In this document: piece after piece, positions 11,711-53,450 of the stretch
Layout of the letters: the number at the start of each line of letters is the position of its first letter
How positions within the stretch are numbered: position 1 is the stretch's first letter
Assembly (NCBI GenBank): GCA_009760855.2
Contig: WPIO01000042.1
Span: forward strand, 2,597,001 to 2,661,000
DNA from: Cristatella mucedo
Taxonomy: Eukaryota; Bryozoa; Phylactolaemata; Cristatellidae
Length of the DNA stretch: 64,000 nucleotides
Direction of reading: 5' to 3'
Notes under the pieces: model-generated
Seen by the model: the letters and a program-made list of their open reading frames with translations, nothing else
Told to the model about the DNA's origin: nothing
Databases searched by the model: none
Program-made: the position numbers and the translations under genes

Positions 11711-13984
11711 TGGCCACGTACAAGGCCAAGTCCGGGCTTGGGTGTGTAGGGACGTGAGTCACCTGACATTGCCATGCTGCACCACTCGGCGCTTGGACAG
11801 CTTATAGCCTGAAGTCTGTCTGTAATACTACCCGGGTAGCTGGCTCAGGTGGAGGCAGCTTGCAGTCGCCATTCCAGCTGCTACGATCAAGCAGCCGCAG
11901 GGCCGCGAGCGAGTCGGAGTTTGTAAGGCCACTCGGTCTGACCTTAAGACTGAAATGAAACACCTGCGGACGGACATCTGCGAACGCTACTCGTTAAGTA
12001 ATGCTCACGTGTTTCGTTCACCGGGCTCATTCGTCACCAGCGCGAGCGCTTGGTCATCGGTCTGCACTCTTCCGTGCGATGGTTCCTACCGCCTCTTTCC
12101 GGCCTCTCTACTCTCGCACCGGCCGACGTTCAGAGTGCGCATAGAAAGCGTGATCGACCTTTGCGTTGCGTAGTATACTTTTACTGTACAGCGCTGAGCA
12201 AACCAATGAGGGTAAGCGAGTTGGATCGCTTGGGTGACGTCAGTCCTCGACGTCATCTGAGGTCCAACAGGGTAGCAGATGAGAGCAGATTCTCTGCGCT
12301 CTTCAACCGATCAGACGTGACCTAAGATAAAGTTACTTCGCTTCTTACGCATATTTCAAATCACTGTGGGTCTGACGGATGAGGCTCCGCCGTGGCTCTC
12401 ACGGAGCTTTTCTAACCCAGTCCAGTGTCGGTTCACGTCATGTTAGGGTCAAAGGTCATCTGACCACACCTATACTGACGAGTTCCTCAAGGGTTCATCC
12501 TTCGTATGCTGCTTGTGAGAACGCATGGTTACTTTTTGAAGCCATTAAAGCTTCGTATGACAGGTGAATGAAACAAAAATACTAACTGCGAGACGAACGG
12601 ATGTGGGACAATAGCTGTGTCAGCCTACGAAACAGAACGACCAGGTAGGGTAAAGCCAGGCCTGTAGACGTCGGGTTCTGATAGAAAGCTAGATGTTATC
12701 CGGTTGTACAACTTGGGCAGGGATTCAGACCCTCGGTATGTCCATCACTCTTTGATCTCGTGGTTACACGTAGCCCTGGTTAGACGACTTCACCGCCATT
12801 CGACAATGTACTGCCCCAATTAGCAACGGATGCAGTCAGCTACGTGAGCTTACAAGCCAGAACTTTTTCCCGAATCGAATCCTGGTGCCGATTTCACCCG
12901 TTGCAGTAGCTGTCTTGCCACAGAGATTAAAGCCACGCTTATGCGGTGGGTCTTGCTTCGGTCTTTCTTCTTGTGGGAAGTTAACACGGTCGGTTTGTCT
13001 TCCGTTTTGCCTCTTTATAGTCAGTTGCCAGAGTGGTCACGGGAGAATTACTTTCTCTTGGAAGAAGGGAAATGTCCCTCCTCGATGCACACCTCTCGGT
13101 TATTGGGAGTTCGCTTACCTGTCAATTTAAACCTTAACCACTGCCTCTTTCACCCGACGCCTCACGATCTGATTCCGGTGTGATGGGCCCGTAGGGTTCC
13201 AAAGACAGCGACCCTCTCGTGAATGAATCGATGATTTTGGAGGTCACTTCGTCAGCCACGCCTTTTAAAGCAACGAAGAGAGCGTGCCTCGACAGCAGCC
13301 ATGACATCGGTCTTTGCTCCTGGTTTCCGTAAGTCTTCTGTTGGTCTTGGCCAAAAAGAAGACCTGTGCTGGTGCTTCGGCCGGACAACTGTCTTCATCA
13401 GTATAACGGGCACTATTCGAAGACGATTACGACTTAGAAGGTTGGTATTACTCGTCATTTAAAAATGTAGTGCATTATGAACTAAATAATACTATAATTC
13501 ACAAAATATCGTCGACTACGACTTCTCTTGGCTCGATGACCACCCATCGGTACTTATGACAACAAAGGCTCGGAAAGAAATATGTTGCTTGTGGTTGCTG
13601 GAACGCGGCCGAGCTTGGCGTCGGTGCATTTCTCCTCCTCCAGCGGCCTTGGCTTAGTCCGTTTGAGAAGAGCGCCTTCATCCTGCGCTGCAAAAGCCTG
13701 TCGCATGCTGTATTCGCCCAACGCCAAGGTGCGTTCGCCTGGTCGCATGCCACAGCCTCGACCGAGCCGTGGCCAGCTTGAATGGCATGCCGTCGTCTGA
13801 CGAGCGTTCTCGGTACCTGAACACAGCAGCCTTCGGCCCTGGCAACAGGGTCGGCCCAATCTCACTGTGGTCGGACGCACGAAATTGCCTCAAGTGGCTC
13901 CCCTGCCACCTCTCGCTGGCCGGCCCTGAAGTGCTGGTGGTGTCCACCAATCCTGACGGCATCGAACACTCGGTTGTGCTGCAG
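11711..13984. other. Unresolved region with open frames but no recognised gene
   Basis: Several frames of 60-110 codons are open on both strands. The interval 13554-13984 is open in at least three frames, which reflects local GC richness. One plus frame (about 13667-13984) reads like plausible protein, with segments SLNGMPSSDERSRYLNTAAF and EVLVVSTNPDGIEHSVV. It runs directly into the broken 3' edge of the LINE-A copy that follows. I do not recognise it; it may be an exon fragment, an older transposon or chance. Confidence 0.35.
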
Positions 13985-15317
13985 ACTAGTGACCACGAAT
14001 GCATGGACCAACTTAGATGTGGTATCCTTATCTAAACAAGCCCGAATTTTAGCAATGTTATGAAGCTGAAAATAGGCAGATTTGACTGTGGAGCTGATAT
14101 GGTCGTCTAACGAGAGGTCGCTTTGGAATATGACACCTAGATTTCGAGCTGATTCAACTGGAGATATGCTGGCAGAGCCAATTTTGAGAGTCAGCCTTTC
14201 CAATCTCTGGATCACACTGGGTTTGCCCATAACTAGTAAGTTAGTTTTATCATCGTTAAGTTTTAGAAAATTTGCTGCCATCCATGTGCGGATGTCATCA
14301 ATGCATGCAGCTAGTGAGTTGAGAGAATTTGAGGTGCTCGAAGGCTGGGAGGGATCAAAGCAAAGGTACAACTGAGTGTCATCCGCATAGAAGTGAAAGC
14401 CTAGATTGTGCTTGGCAATCACATCAGCAAGAGGCAGAGTATAAACGGTGAAAAGGACCGGACCTAGCACTGAGCCCTGAGGTACTCCATATTTCAGAGG
14501 TACTTCAGATGATCTTTGTCCATTCACGTCAATACTCTGGAGTCTCCCACTGAGATAGGACCTGAACCACTGCAGAGCAGTGCCAGTGATGCCCAGGCGA
14601 GATGAGAGGCGCTCTAGAAGAACTTTGTGATCGATGGTATCAAAAGCTGCCGAAAGATCGAGCAAAACAAGCAGAGGCACTCTACCCATGTCTGCATTCC
14701 TAAGTAGGTCGTTGTATACCCGAAGCAATGCTGACTCTGAGGAGTGATTAGCTCTAAAGCCGGACTGGAACTTACTAGCAAGGTGTGAGGTTTCGATATA
14801 TGAGTTTAGCTGGTCTGCCACGACCCGTTCCAGTGTCCTTGATAGGAATGGTAGAAGGGAAACTGGGCGATAGTTGCTTAAGTTCTCTTGGTCTAGTGTC
14901 GCTTTCTTGAGAAGTGACCTGACTACAGTTTTTTTGAAAGGTGCTGGGACATGACCTGAGGCGAATGACATATATATGATGTTAGTTATGCATGGCAGCA
15001 GCAGAGCAACGTAGGAGCAGGACAGTGGGAATAGGGTCCAGAGGACTTGTTGTCTTCTTTGATTGAGATACGAACTTCAGGACTAGATCACCAGTGATCT
15101 GCTTAAATGCAGACATTGAGGTGCAGCCAGGAATCGGGGAACAGCATTTCTAGTGGGGAGGTTGTCATCGCAGGGATGGATTCCCTGATCTTGTCTATCT
15201 TCTGCACAAAGAATCGAGAGAAGCGATCGGTTAGATCATCACAAGGATCATCAGGTAAGAAGCTAATCTGGGAACGGTTGAGGAGATGGTTTATTGTCAA
15301 CATCAGCATTTTTGGAG
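13985..15317 (-). mobile_element. LINE-A copy truncated at its 3' end
   Basis: A high-similarity LINE-A copy lies on the minus strand. The 15103-15309 frame matches the linker before the reverse transcriptase (NHLLNRSQISFLPDD; FFVQKIDKIRESIPAM). The 14971-13985 frame carries the RT palm with [32 protein letters not shown] and the intact catalytic [10 protein letters not shown]. Similarity stops abruptly at about 13985 after the residues LVHAFV. The C-terminal domain, 3' untranslated region, hairpin and tail are all missing. That is the opposite of normal 5' truncation and points to a later deletion or rearrangement. Confidence 0.9.
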
Positions 15318-16067
15318 GCCCTTCGTAGTCGGGGCTCTCGGCAGCTGGTGGTCAAACAATGTAGCTTGCCTGGCTCAGAAGCCGTGTGGTCCCTGTTCCT
15401 AAACTGGAAGCACAGGTAGCACCCTCGACCCCGGCAGGGCACTGCCGGCTAAGAATATACACATTCAATATTTAAATAAATCGTATATATATATATACAC
15501 AAAATGTTTAGTGCCTTAAGAAAGCTTAATCTCTATACAGACACTACACACTTGGCGCAGGGCTTGTGACCACGATTTCAGGTTATCGAATTGATTCATC
15601 GTGACATGGCCATTAAATGCAAGCACGTTAACCCCTGGGCTAAACCAGGGCCGTAGATGCTGCTGAGGGAGGAGAGAAAGCCGACCAGAAATACCTCAAA
15701 GACCCGATCAGAGACCTCGGTCTTACTTACCAAGTCCAACACTGAGCTTATGACATCTAGGCTTAAGGAGTAGAACATTTTATATTAGAGGGCGAAAATG
15801 ATAGATCAGAGAAAGCGCCCCCATCTTTTTCCAACTTCTTCAGTCGGCAAGATGGGCTGTGAAACTGCAATAATGCTGCCGGTTAAACGAATTTTATTGT
15901 TTTGCTATCCATCGGAATAGCTGGGACACTAAGGCCTACTATCACAAAAGGGACTGGCCACAGCAGACTGAGTTCTCTGTAGGAAAGAACAGCATCAAGT
16001 GGATGCCTCTGGTGCAGAAGTTACCGATGCTACTGCTGCTCATTTAACTTAGATATAAATAAATAAA
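15318..16067. other. Unassigned spacer
   Basis: Includes a short (TA)n near 15484-15500. No coding signal or recognised repeat is seen. Confidence 0.4.
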
Positions 16068-16205
16068 TAAAATTCATTTGCATAGCACCCTAAGAGAACG
16101 TAATCTCTATTCAGGCGCTTCACATATGCCACGAGGCTCGAGCCCACGACCTCAGCCAGACCTTGGTCCGGGTGAGCATCTTAATCACTGGACCAAACCA
16201 ACTTA
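16068..16205 (-). mobile_element. SINE-A copy
   Basis: Reverse complement of SINE-A. The hairpin end (AGCACCCTAAGAGAACG...CTCTATTCAGGCGCTTC) comes first, then GGCTCGAGCCCACGACC (B box, reverse) and GGACCAAACCAA (A-box end). Confidence 0.85.
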
Positions 16206-16639
16206 CAAGCAATTTATCACGGCTCTAGACGATTCAACATCAGGTTTGAAGAACCTCCAACATGTCCTCCCACAGCTGTCCAAGGCAAAGCGTCTCACTG
16301 GCATCTTCGTTGGACAACATAAAAACCATGGAGAGTGACGAATTCTCCGTGGAGCTTAAGACGGCGGAGAAAGTGGCTTTCCGGGCAATCACAAGGCTGA
16401 AAACTATGAGCAGCTGATTCAGGCTGTCATAAATAAGCATGCATTAATGAGATGCATAATGTCCCTCAAAGTCCACATCCTTGGTTCTAATCTTTACCAA
16501 TTCAAGGACACGGGAACTCACTCGGAGGAGCGATGTGAGTGCTTTCACCACTATATACCGGACATTGAACGTCGTTACCAAGGATAGTATAAATAAAACA
16601 TGACGGGGGCTATGTTTAGAGGCTTCTTCGAGGATGTGA

Positions 16640-16715
16640 TATACAGTAATAATAATAATAATAATAATTCACTTGATAAAGCGCCCTCAGAGAACTCAAT
16701 CTCTCTATAGAATCT
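16640..16715 (-). mobile_element. LINE-A 3' terminus only
   Basis: (AAT)n followed by TTCACTTGATAAAGCGCCCTC and AGAGAACTCAATCTCTCT, the reverse complement of the LINE-A hairpin. Only the last 70 or so bases of the element are present. Confidence 0.75.
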
Positions 16716-16929
16716 AGAAGATATACTTAATTCTGAACCCTTTTTGAGGAGTAATTTTTGTTTTGACCGGAGTAAATACATGCTAGTTTTTATTCATTTG
16801 ATTTTCTTTCAGACTGAATGCGAATTACAACATGGGAATTTGTCAGTTTTCTCATTGAAATGGTTAGATATAAAGTTCACCACTGTCCTGGTCACACGAG
16901 CTAAGTTCGAAAGTAACAAGGCAACTCTT

Positions 16930-17095
16930 TCTATCCGTCATGCACTGCTACTTCCATAATACTTGAATGCCCTCTTGACTCAGTGATGCTTTTCACTTTC
17001 GCTTTGTTACGTGGATGACGTGTTGGCTGCCGTATTCATACTGGAAGCCACTGAAGGCACTGAGAGTGCAATAGAAAACTAAAGTACAACGCTAA
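16930..17095 (+). mobile_element. LINE-B 3' fragment, decayed
   Basis: Decayed match to the LINE-B segment around CTGCTACTT..ATGC..TCACT, GCTTTGTTACGTG and GTGCAATAGAAAACT. Frame and tail are lost. Confidence 0.55.
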
Positions 17096-17309
17096 CTTAT
17101 TCTTCAGAGAGTTACTAATAGAGAGATAGATACAACAGCCGATGTGAAGTGCCTAGAAGGTCCTCACAGGATGCTATACTAATACACTGTTAGTTTAATC
17201 ATTATAGTTGCTATCCACATGCATTAAATATTGCAATGAATTATACTATTTTCCTTCTGGTATCCAAGATAGCCGATTCCAGCCGTATGACAGCAGCAGG
17301 CATATACAG

Positions 17310-17395
17310 AAAATGCTACGAATATTGATAATAATGACATTTTTATAGCACCCTCAAAGAAATAAATATGTTTCCAGACACTTCACAGATTCTTA
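17310..17395 (-). mobile_element. LINE-A/SINE-A-type 3' hairpin remnant
   Basis: ATTTTTATAGCACCCTCAAAG followed at short distance by CCAGACACTTCACAG resembles the common 3' end of LINE-A and SINE-A in reverse, strongly decayed. Confidence 0.45.
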
Positions 17396-17662
17396 AGACC
17401 AACTTTTGTTCAGCATCTCATTACCTCGCAACACAACAGTGCCAATGAAGCAGTACTAGGCATTGTGGCTGGACTGAGACCGGTACTGCCTGCCACTTAG
17501 CTAGGAGGCAAGCAGCAGCAGCACCAGCACCACCCCAGAGCCACCTCCTGTTCGACAGTTTAGTTGCATCAAGTTGCTGGCACAGTCATACACTGTAACC
17601 TGACTAAGTATGTCAGAATTCGGCATGTCATGCCAAGCTAGACGATGACATCATTCATAATA

Positions 17663-17668
17663 TTTATT
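17663..17668 (-). promoter_or_regulatory. COPB1 polyadenylation signal (AATAAA)
   Basis: A canonical AATAAA on the minus strand, about 160 bases beyond the COPB1 stop codon, gives a short 3' untranslated region. Confidence 0.65.
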
Positions 17669-17829
17669 CAGCGATTGGAACTGAAATAGAAACCTATGCG
17701 AATAAACGTGGTGTACCACCCTACTGCAGCAAAGTAGGACTACAGCAGATACATATAGACAAGTATGGAGCACGAGCGAGCGGCTTAGTTGGCTCGCAAA
17801 TGCAGCTAGGATACGCTTCAGGCGATTTT

Positions 17830-32581
<14,752 letters not shown>

Positions 32582-33139
32582 GGCTACTCCTGAAAGCAGA
32601 GAACGCCTGCACATACGTCAACCACACACTTTGCTGACCAGCTGGCACACTCAAAAAGAAGCATAGGCAGATCGTTTATCGAGCACACCGCTGAAACAAG
32701 ACACATATGGCACACTTGGCTGCTGCAAGCAGCGCTAAAGCATGGCTTTACCACAGGCCTCTGACAATGGCGGTCGAATGCAAGGGCTACTGGCTACAAT
32801 TCTGCCACACGGGCAAAATGTCTTTACAGTTCATGTCAAGCGGAAGGATTCTTCATAAGTTTTCTGGCAGTTGGAAGGTGCTAACGTAGTGCTGCTCTTG
32901 GCCGACAGCAAAACCAACGCTAATACTGCAGCCCGAAAGGCAGTGCGAAACGCCGAGGCACAGAGGGCCTGCCTTGCTCCACAGCGATTTCGCTTGCGCA
33001 TTGTAAGCGAGAAGCCACTAACCGACAGCCTGCTTCAAAAGACTGGTCTATACATTTCCTCTACATCCCAACGACACCCAAAGCACCAAGCGCTGCATCT
33101 GACCGCTGCATCTGACTTTCGAATGGCAGCATCCTAATG

Positions 33140-35540
33140 TAGTCTGTCTGCTTGATCTTTCGGTAGCATTCGATGCTATTGATCACCACATACTTCTTAA
33201 GTGTCTCGCATTACTCCTGGGTATCACTAGCACTGCACTGCAATGGTTCAGGTCCGTCTTCAGAGGAAGACACCAAATCAGTGATGCGAATGGACAAGAT
33301 CATCCGAAGGGCCACTGAAGTACGAGGGTACCTCAGTACTCTGTGCTTGGTCTGCTTCTTTTCACAGTTTATACTCTCCCTCTTGCCGATGTGAATGCCA
33401 AGCACAACCTGGACTTTTCACTTCTATTCGAATGACAGTCACTTGTACCTTTGCTTTGATCCCTCCCAGTCCACCAGTACAGGGAATTGTCTACACACCC
33501 TTGCTGCATTTGTTGATAACATCTACATATGGATGGCAGAAAAAAATTCTTAAATTGAATGACGACAAAAACCAACTTACTAGTTACGGGTAAACCGAGT
33601 ATCATTCAGAAATTGGAAAACCCAATGCTCAAAATCAGCTCTGTCAGCATATCTCCGGTCCCCTGCTGTTCTCCATTTATACACAACTTCTGGGAAAAGT
33701 GATTAAGGCCCATGGAATAGGATATCACTTCTATGCTGACGATACTCAGTTGTATTTGTCATTTAAACCGTCGGAATCTGCTGCAGCAACTGAGAAACTG
33801 AATGCTTGCCTTGCCTATATTCGATCCTGGATGCCGGAAAACTTCCTGAAATTAAATGACGATACAACCGAACTGCTGCTCATAGGACACCCTAAGCGTG
33901 TGGCTGGATTAAAAGACTTTGCTCTTCTAATACGTGACGCTATTGTGCGACCTTCACCACGTGCTCGTAATCTAGGTGTCGTATTCGACAGCTGCCTCAA
34001 TTTCAAAAGCTTCATTCAGAAGACTGCCTCTACAGCTAGCCATCACATCCGATCCCTATCCAAGATTAGAAGCTGTCTCCCACAGTGGCTTGTAAAAAAT
34101 TTAACTAGCTCTTTAGTTCTGTCTCGGCTTGATTATTGTAATTCCCTTTTGGCTGGGCTGCCAAAGAAAGCTATTATGCCACTACAGCGGACTATGAATA
34201 TGGCTGCAAGGCTGGTTCTTCGAGTCCCAGCGGTTTGAGCACGTGTCTTCTTTGCTGAAAGAGCTAGGATGGTTGCCGGTTGAGCAAGGATACAGAGCAA
34301 AGTTCTTACGCTGACCCACAAGGCCTGCCACGGCTTGGCTCCTTCGTACCTAGCTGAACTGCTGCATCAGTTTCAGCCTGTTCGTGCCCTCAGGTCCTGT
34401 GTGGACAATAAATTAGCTGTCCCATTCCTCTGCTTAAAGACAGTTGGCAACAGAAGCTTTGGCTCTGCCGGTCCTAGACTGTGGAACTCGCTTCCACAAT
34501 TCTTACGCAACGACAACTACTCTCCTACTGCCGACTATGGCACATCTTTTTCAGCGGTCCTGAGCTGCTACTTCTATGCTACTCATTACCTCAACTGCTC
34601 TCCTCACTCTGCTATGCTTCCCACTTTCTCTTTGTTACGTGAGACGAAGTCTGTTGGCTACCGAATGCGTACCGAAAGCCGCTTAGGCTGTGAGTGCGCT
34701 ATAGAAAACTCTCCTGCGTATCACCCACGCGGTCTTTGTGACTTTGTGGAGTTACAGACGGAGATACATTACATTACATTGAATCTGCACGTAATCTAGG
34801 TGTCCTGTTCCAAAGTGACCTTTCATTAGATGACCACATCAGCTCCACAATCAAGCCTTTCTTCTTTCAGCTGCATAACATTGCTAAAATTCGACCTTGC
34901 ATAGACAGGAATACTACATCTAAACTGGTCCATGCATTTGTAATATCCTGTCTCTACCGGCATGTGCAATCAGGCGCTTACAGCTGGTGCAAAGCTCTGC
35001 AGGTAGGCTTGTCTGTCGTGAGCGTTCAAGTTGCCACATCTCACCACTTCTTACCGACCTGCACTGGCTCCCAACGAAGCAGCGCATCGACTTCGAGGTT
35101 CTGTCACTCACTTTTAGGTCTCTCCATTCTGTGGCTCTAGCCTACTAATCAGATCTACTCCACACCAGGCTATGCATCGTACCACCACCCACTTTTCTGA
35201 CTCGAACCGTTCAGCTACACCTCGTAAGAACCTCAAAACCATTGGAGACCGTGCTTCTTGTTATATGCTCTCGAAGCCTGGAACTCACTCCCGGTGCAAT
35301 CATAACGTCCCCTGACATGAAGACATTTAACAAGAAGCTTAAAACACACCAGTTTATTAGAGTACTTAGTGGGTCTTTGTGATTGGTCCTTCGTGTGCAC
35401 ATGCATGCCTTACACTGTTCCTGCTGCTCGCGAATGTTAACCACTTTTCATTGGGTAATGCTTTCTATACAGCATCTGTCAAGTGCTTAGAAATACATTC
35501 AGTTCTTTGAGGGCACTACACACGTGCACGATTATCGTTA
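33140..35540 (+). mobile_element. LINE-A copy, decayed, split by LINE-B
   Basis: In the region between the two genes. The left part (33140-33655) carries RT motifs with frameshifts, from VCLLDLSVAFDAID to a degraded catalytic segment (SNDSHLYL). The right part (34779-35540) continues from [18 protein letters not shown] through the C-terminal region to the decayed 3' end near 35480-35530. A LINE-B copy occupies the gap exactly. Confidence 0.85.
33656..34778 (+). mobile_element. LINE-B copy (longest), nested in LINE-A
   Basis: Starts inside the RT palm (FSIYTQLLGKVIKAHG) with the catalytic motif [13 protein letters not shown] intact. Frame 33699-34238 continues through FLKLNDDTTELLLIGHPKR and SRLDYCNSLLAGLPKKA. 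A frameshift near 34230 moves the remaining coding region (AELLHQF, VGNRSFGSAGPRLWNSLPQF) to another frame. It ends with GAGATACATTACATTACATT, an (ATTAC)n-type tail unlike the (ATT)n of LINE-A. Related to LINE-A but clearly a separate CR1/L2-like lineage. Confidence 0.88.
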
Positions 35541-37589
35541 TAATCGTGGCAGCAGACGAAGGAGGAAGCGAGGCCGACCGAAGCGCAGCTGCGCAAGGGC
35601 CCAGCAAGTGGTCTCGACACATAAAAACGAACGAGGCATGACCATGCAGTCGTCGACCATCAGTGGTCTGCAAGCAGCCATCTCGAGCCGAGGCAAGCTT
35701 TGCCAGTCTGAGCGAGCTAATAGACTGGCTTCGAGAAGACGGATCAGCATTTTCAGGTTCAAGCTGACCTGCATCCAGATCGGTGTAGGGAGAGGGGAGA
35801 GAGACAGACGGGCAGTTCCGAACCACTGCCGGTGGCCTGCAATTTCCTCATCAGCGCTGGAGCCCACTCACCTGGCTGCAAGCATCAGGAACTGCTTGGC
35901 TGTGGGTGGCTGCTGCTGCTGGCTGCCTGAACATTGGTAAGCACCATCGAGGGGGAGGGCAACTTGACTCGACGCTTTGCTGCGATTGATCGTCAGCTGC
36001 CGAGACAAGCGAGCCACCCACAGCCTGCCGATCTCTTGCTATCAAGCAGGATCCCTAATATGGCCCATCCCATTTCAGCAATAGCAAGATGGCTAGCTGC
36101 ACAGCGAGGGGAGGCTGACAAAGAATAGTCTTGGCAGATGCAAATAGAGCTTCACAACAAAATTCGAGCATCTTTAGGTAGTCTTTGCCTGATATTGTGC
36201 CAAGTGGCACTGAATATGTGGGTTTCTGTACAATGCTTGAGCCAAACGAGTCTACCCTTGCTGCTGAAAACGTGCGCAGAAAGGCGTCAGCGTTTTCTCC
36301 CCGGTCTGCGACTGGGCAGAAGCTACGAATCTCCTAACACACGGGGAATGAACGCATGTAAGAACATACGTTCGCTCACGAAGAATAGAAGGTGAAGCGG
36401 CTCAAAAGCTTGCACGGCCGGCTCCACGATCCACTCTGCAATGCCGGTCTTGCCAGCCCTATCTAGCCTCAGTGCACGCGGTTGGCACGAGAACGAGATC
36501 ACACATCTGCTCTCTTTGCTAATTGTGACTCAAATTTATGCAGCTCTTACCCGTCGATGGTAAGAGTAATGAAGAAATGGTCAGCTGATCCAACAGCCTC
36601 ATTGATGGCGCACCTTTATGAAGTAGACATTACGGTTATGCTACCCGGCGAACATGTGCAAAAGCGTGACGAATAGCTCTATTTAGAGTTATAACGCTGC
36701 CCTTAACGTTGTCAGTGTCTGGATAATTCACGACCCCCGGGTAGCACAAGGCACGGTACTGCACCGATGTCTGGAAGCAAGCCACAGGGCTCGTAAGGGC
36801 CAATAAAAACCCGAGCCTCGACAGGTACTCAACGACAGCCTATGACAACGCATTCTTTTAAGTTTATTTCAAACGTCAGCAACGGCGGCGCGTCCTTGTG
36901 CTCTCAGGCCTACAGTCTGGCCACTCCTGCAGACAATGGCAATTAACTCCTCGGCATAATGAATTGAGGTCTGTGTTTCCTTTCGCATAGATCAACTCGT
37001 CCATGGCTAGAAAGACCATCATATCCGTTAGTTACAGATCCGACGAGCTCGTGTCGACTGCAAATTCTGCATGTTCGCTCAGCTGCATGAACGCTCTGTT
37101 TCGAACACCATTTGCTACACCTGACGAACGAGCCACTGGTCCAAACTACTCAATGCACGAAGCATTTTACAGCAACTAATGCATAATTTAGACGAGAAAG
37201 CTTAAACTCTCATCGTTTCCTTTCTCCGCATATCTTTGGGACCACTGACTCTCTTCCGACATTGCCTGACGTGAATTGAAGAAGCACGCGAGTCCACCTG
37301 CTCGATTTCGTCACGCCTACTGCACAAAACGGCACAATATTCATGACAGGGCTGGCAGAAAGTAATGGGATTACGCAGACAGCAGAAGGCAAATGTTTCT
37401 GGAACCAGAGGACGCTGACATACTGTGCCAACGCAAAAGGGGGCTTCCGGTAGACTGGTGGCGGTTTCACGCGGCGCCGTGTCGCGACAATAGCACCTGC
37501 ACATCTAAGGTAAGTAATTCCACGAATACTGTACGTTTCTGTAGATAGGTGCAGCAAGAGAGTGATGACACGCTAGTTACGATCAGGGC
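35541..37589. other. Divergent intergenic region, no recognised gene
   Basis: Several open frames (for example 35524-35940 plus and 37202-37504 minus, the latter Cys-rich) are not recognised. If COPB1 has an upstream non-coding exon near 37.7 kb, this stretch would be part of its 5' UTR intron. Confidence 0.4.
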
Positions 37590-37917
37590 GACTCTACCTT
37601 GTCGCAGCAGCTAGCTACACTCGGGCGCCAGCTTTCAGCAGCGCAGTCCCGGCGCGACTTTCGGCGGCAAACTCGAAGGAACGGGCGGGGACGGCGGCGC
37701 TCAGCGCACAGTCCGAGTGTCGCTTACCTGAGGCTTGGCAGTCGACGTTCAAATCGTATCACTCGGCCGAGGATTTTCGGCGTCTACAAGCGACTCCGAT
37801 AGGGTGCAGCAGGGACTACTCCAGCCGGATGTTACGGCTGCCCTACGTGGCCCCGGCGAGAAAGGACGTGAGTGACCTTGACCGCGACGCTTGTCGCAGC
37901 TGGCTGCCGGAGCAGCC
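37590..37917. promoter_or_regulatory. CpG-rich putative bidirectional promoter of COPB1 and PDXK
   Basis: GC- and CpG-rich sequence immediately upstream of the PDXK ATG (context GCAGCCATGG, a good Kozak match). On the minus strand it contains a strong splice donor, CCTCAG|GTAAGCG, with the exon edge at 37728. This could end a non-coding first exon of COPB1, whose coding exon 1 begins 8 nt after an acceptor (edge at 32589). No TATA box is evident. The promoter role is inferred. Confidence 0.5.
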
Positions 37918-52830
<14,913 letters not shown>

Positions 52831-53107
52831 CGCGACGCCATTTGACTGCCGTAGCTGTACAGTGCTGCCAGCACGACGATGGCACAAGCTACTACTTCAG
52901 CCACCGCTGCAGCGGCTGTGCAGTCGATGTAGCTGCACGGCTGGGGGCACAAGTGTTGCTCCTTCCAGTGTGCTGACCTTGAGCAGCCCGAATTCAATCG
53001 CCAAAATCTTTGCAAGCTGACCTTTAAGTGCTCCAGGTACGCCCGGATAGAGAATCCGGTGCATAGCACCACGGCTCGGATCGCATATTTATACGTTGAA
53101 CGACGAT

Positions 53108-53113
53108 AATAAA
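53108..53113 (+). promoter_or_regulatory. PDXK polyadenylation signal (AATAAA)
   Basis: First AATAAA after the PDXK stop, about 280 bases downstream. The intervening sequence has no competing signal. Confidence 0.6.
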
Positions 53114-53312
53114 CGATAAATGGTGCTGCTTGCTCGCCGTGCTCGTCCTGCAGAGAAGACGTTAGTTTTTTGACAGCCGGGAAAGTTTGGTTGCCTTTTA
53201 CTTGCTCGGGGATGCAGCAGCTAACCACATTGCACCTGACACCGACACCCAGTTTATTGACCTGCTCTAGCTGCCTAATGTCGTCCGAGAAGAAACAAGC
53301 CACTTTGACACG

Positions 53313-53450
53313 CTGGTTTGGCCCAGTGGATTAGTGGTTAAGGTGCTGGTCAATGTGACCAGGGTCGTGAGCTCGAGCCTCGTGGCGCGTGTCAAGCGCT
53401 TGAATAGATATTAAGTTCCCTAGGGGCGCTATACACATGAAAATTTAGTT
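53313..53450 (+). mobile_element. SINE-A copy, diverged
   Basis: GGTTTGGCCCAGTGGATTAG, GTGAGCTCGAGCCTCG, then CAAGCGCTTGAATAGATATTAAGTTCCCTAGGGGCGCT. It carries a short insertion in the A-box region. It lies just beyond the PDXK 3' end. Confidence 0.8.

Noticed and set aside
37202-37557. Cys-rich 100-codon and 115-codon minus ORFs upstream of PDXK
   Set aside because: Considered as the first exon of COPB1, but the true coding exon 1 (CYTLIN) was found at 32488-32581; no other support.
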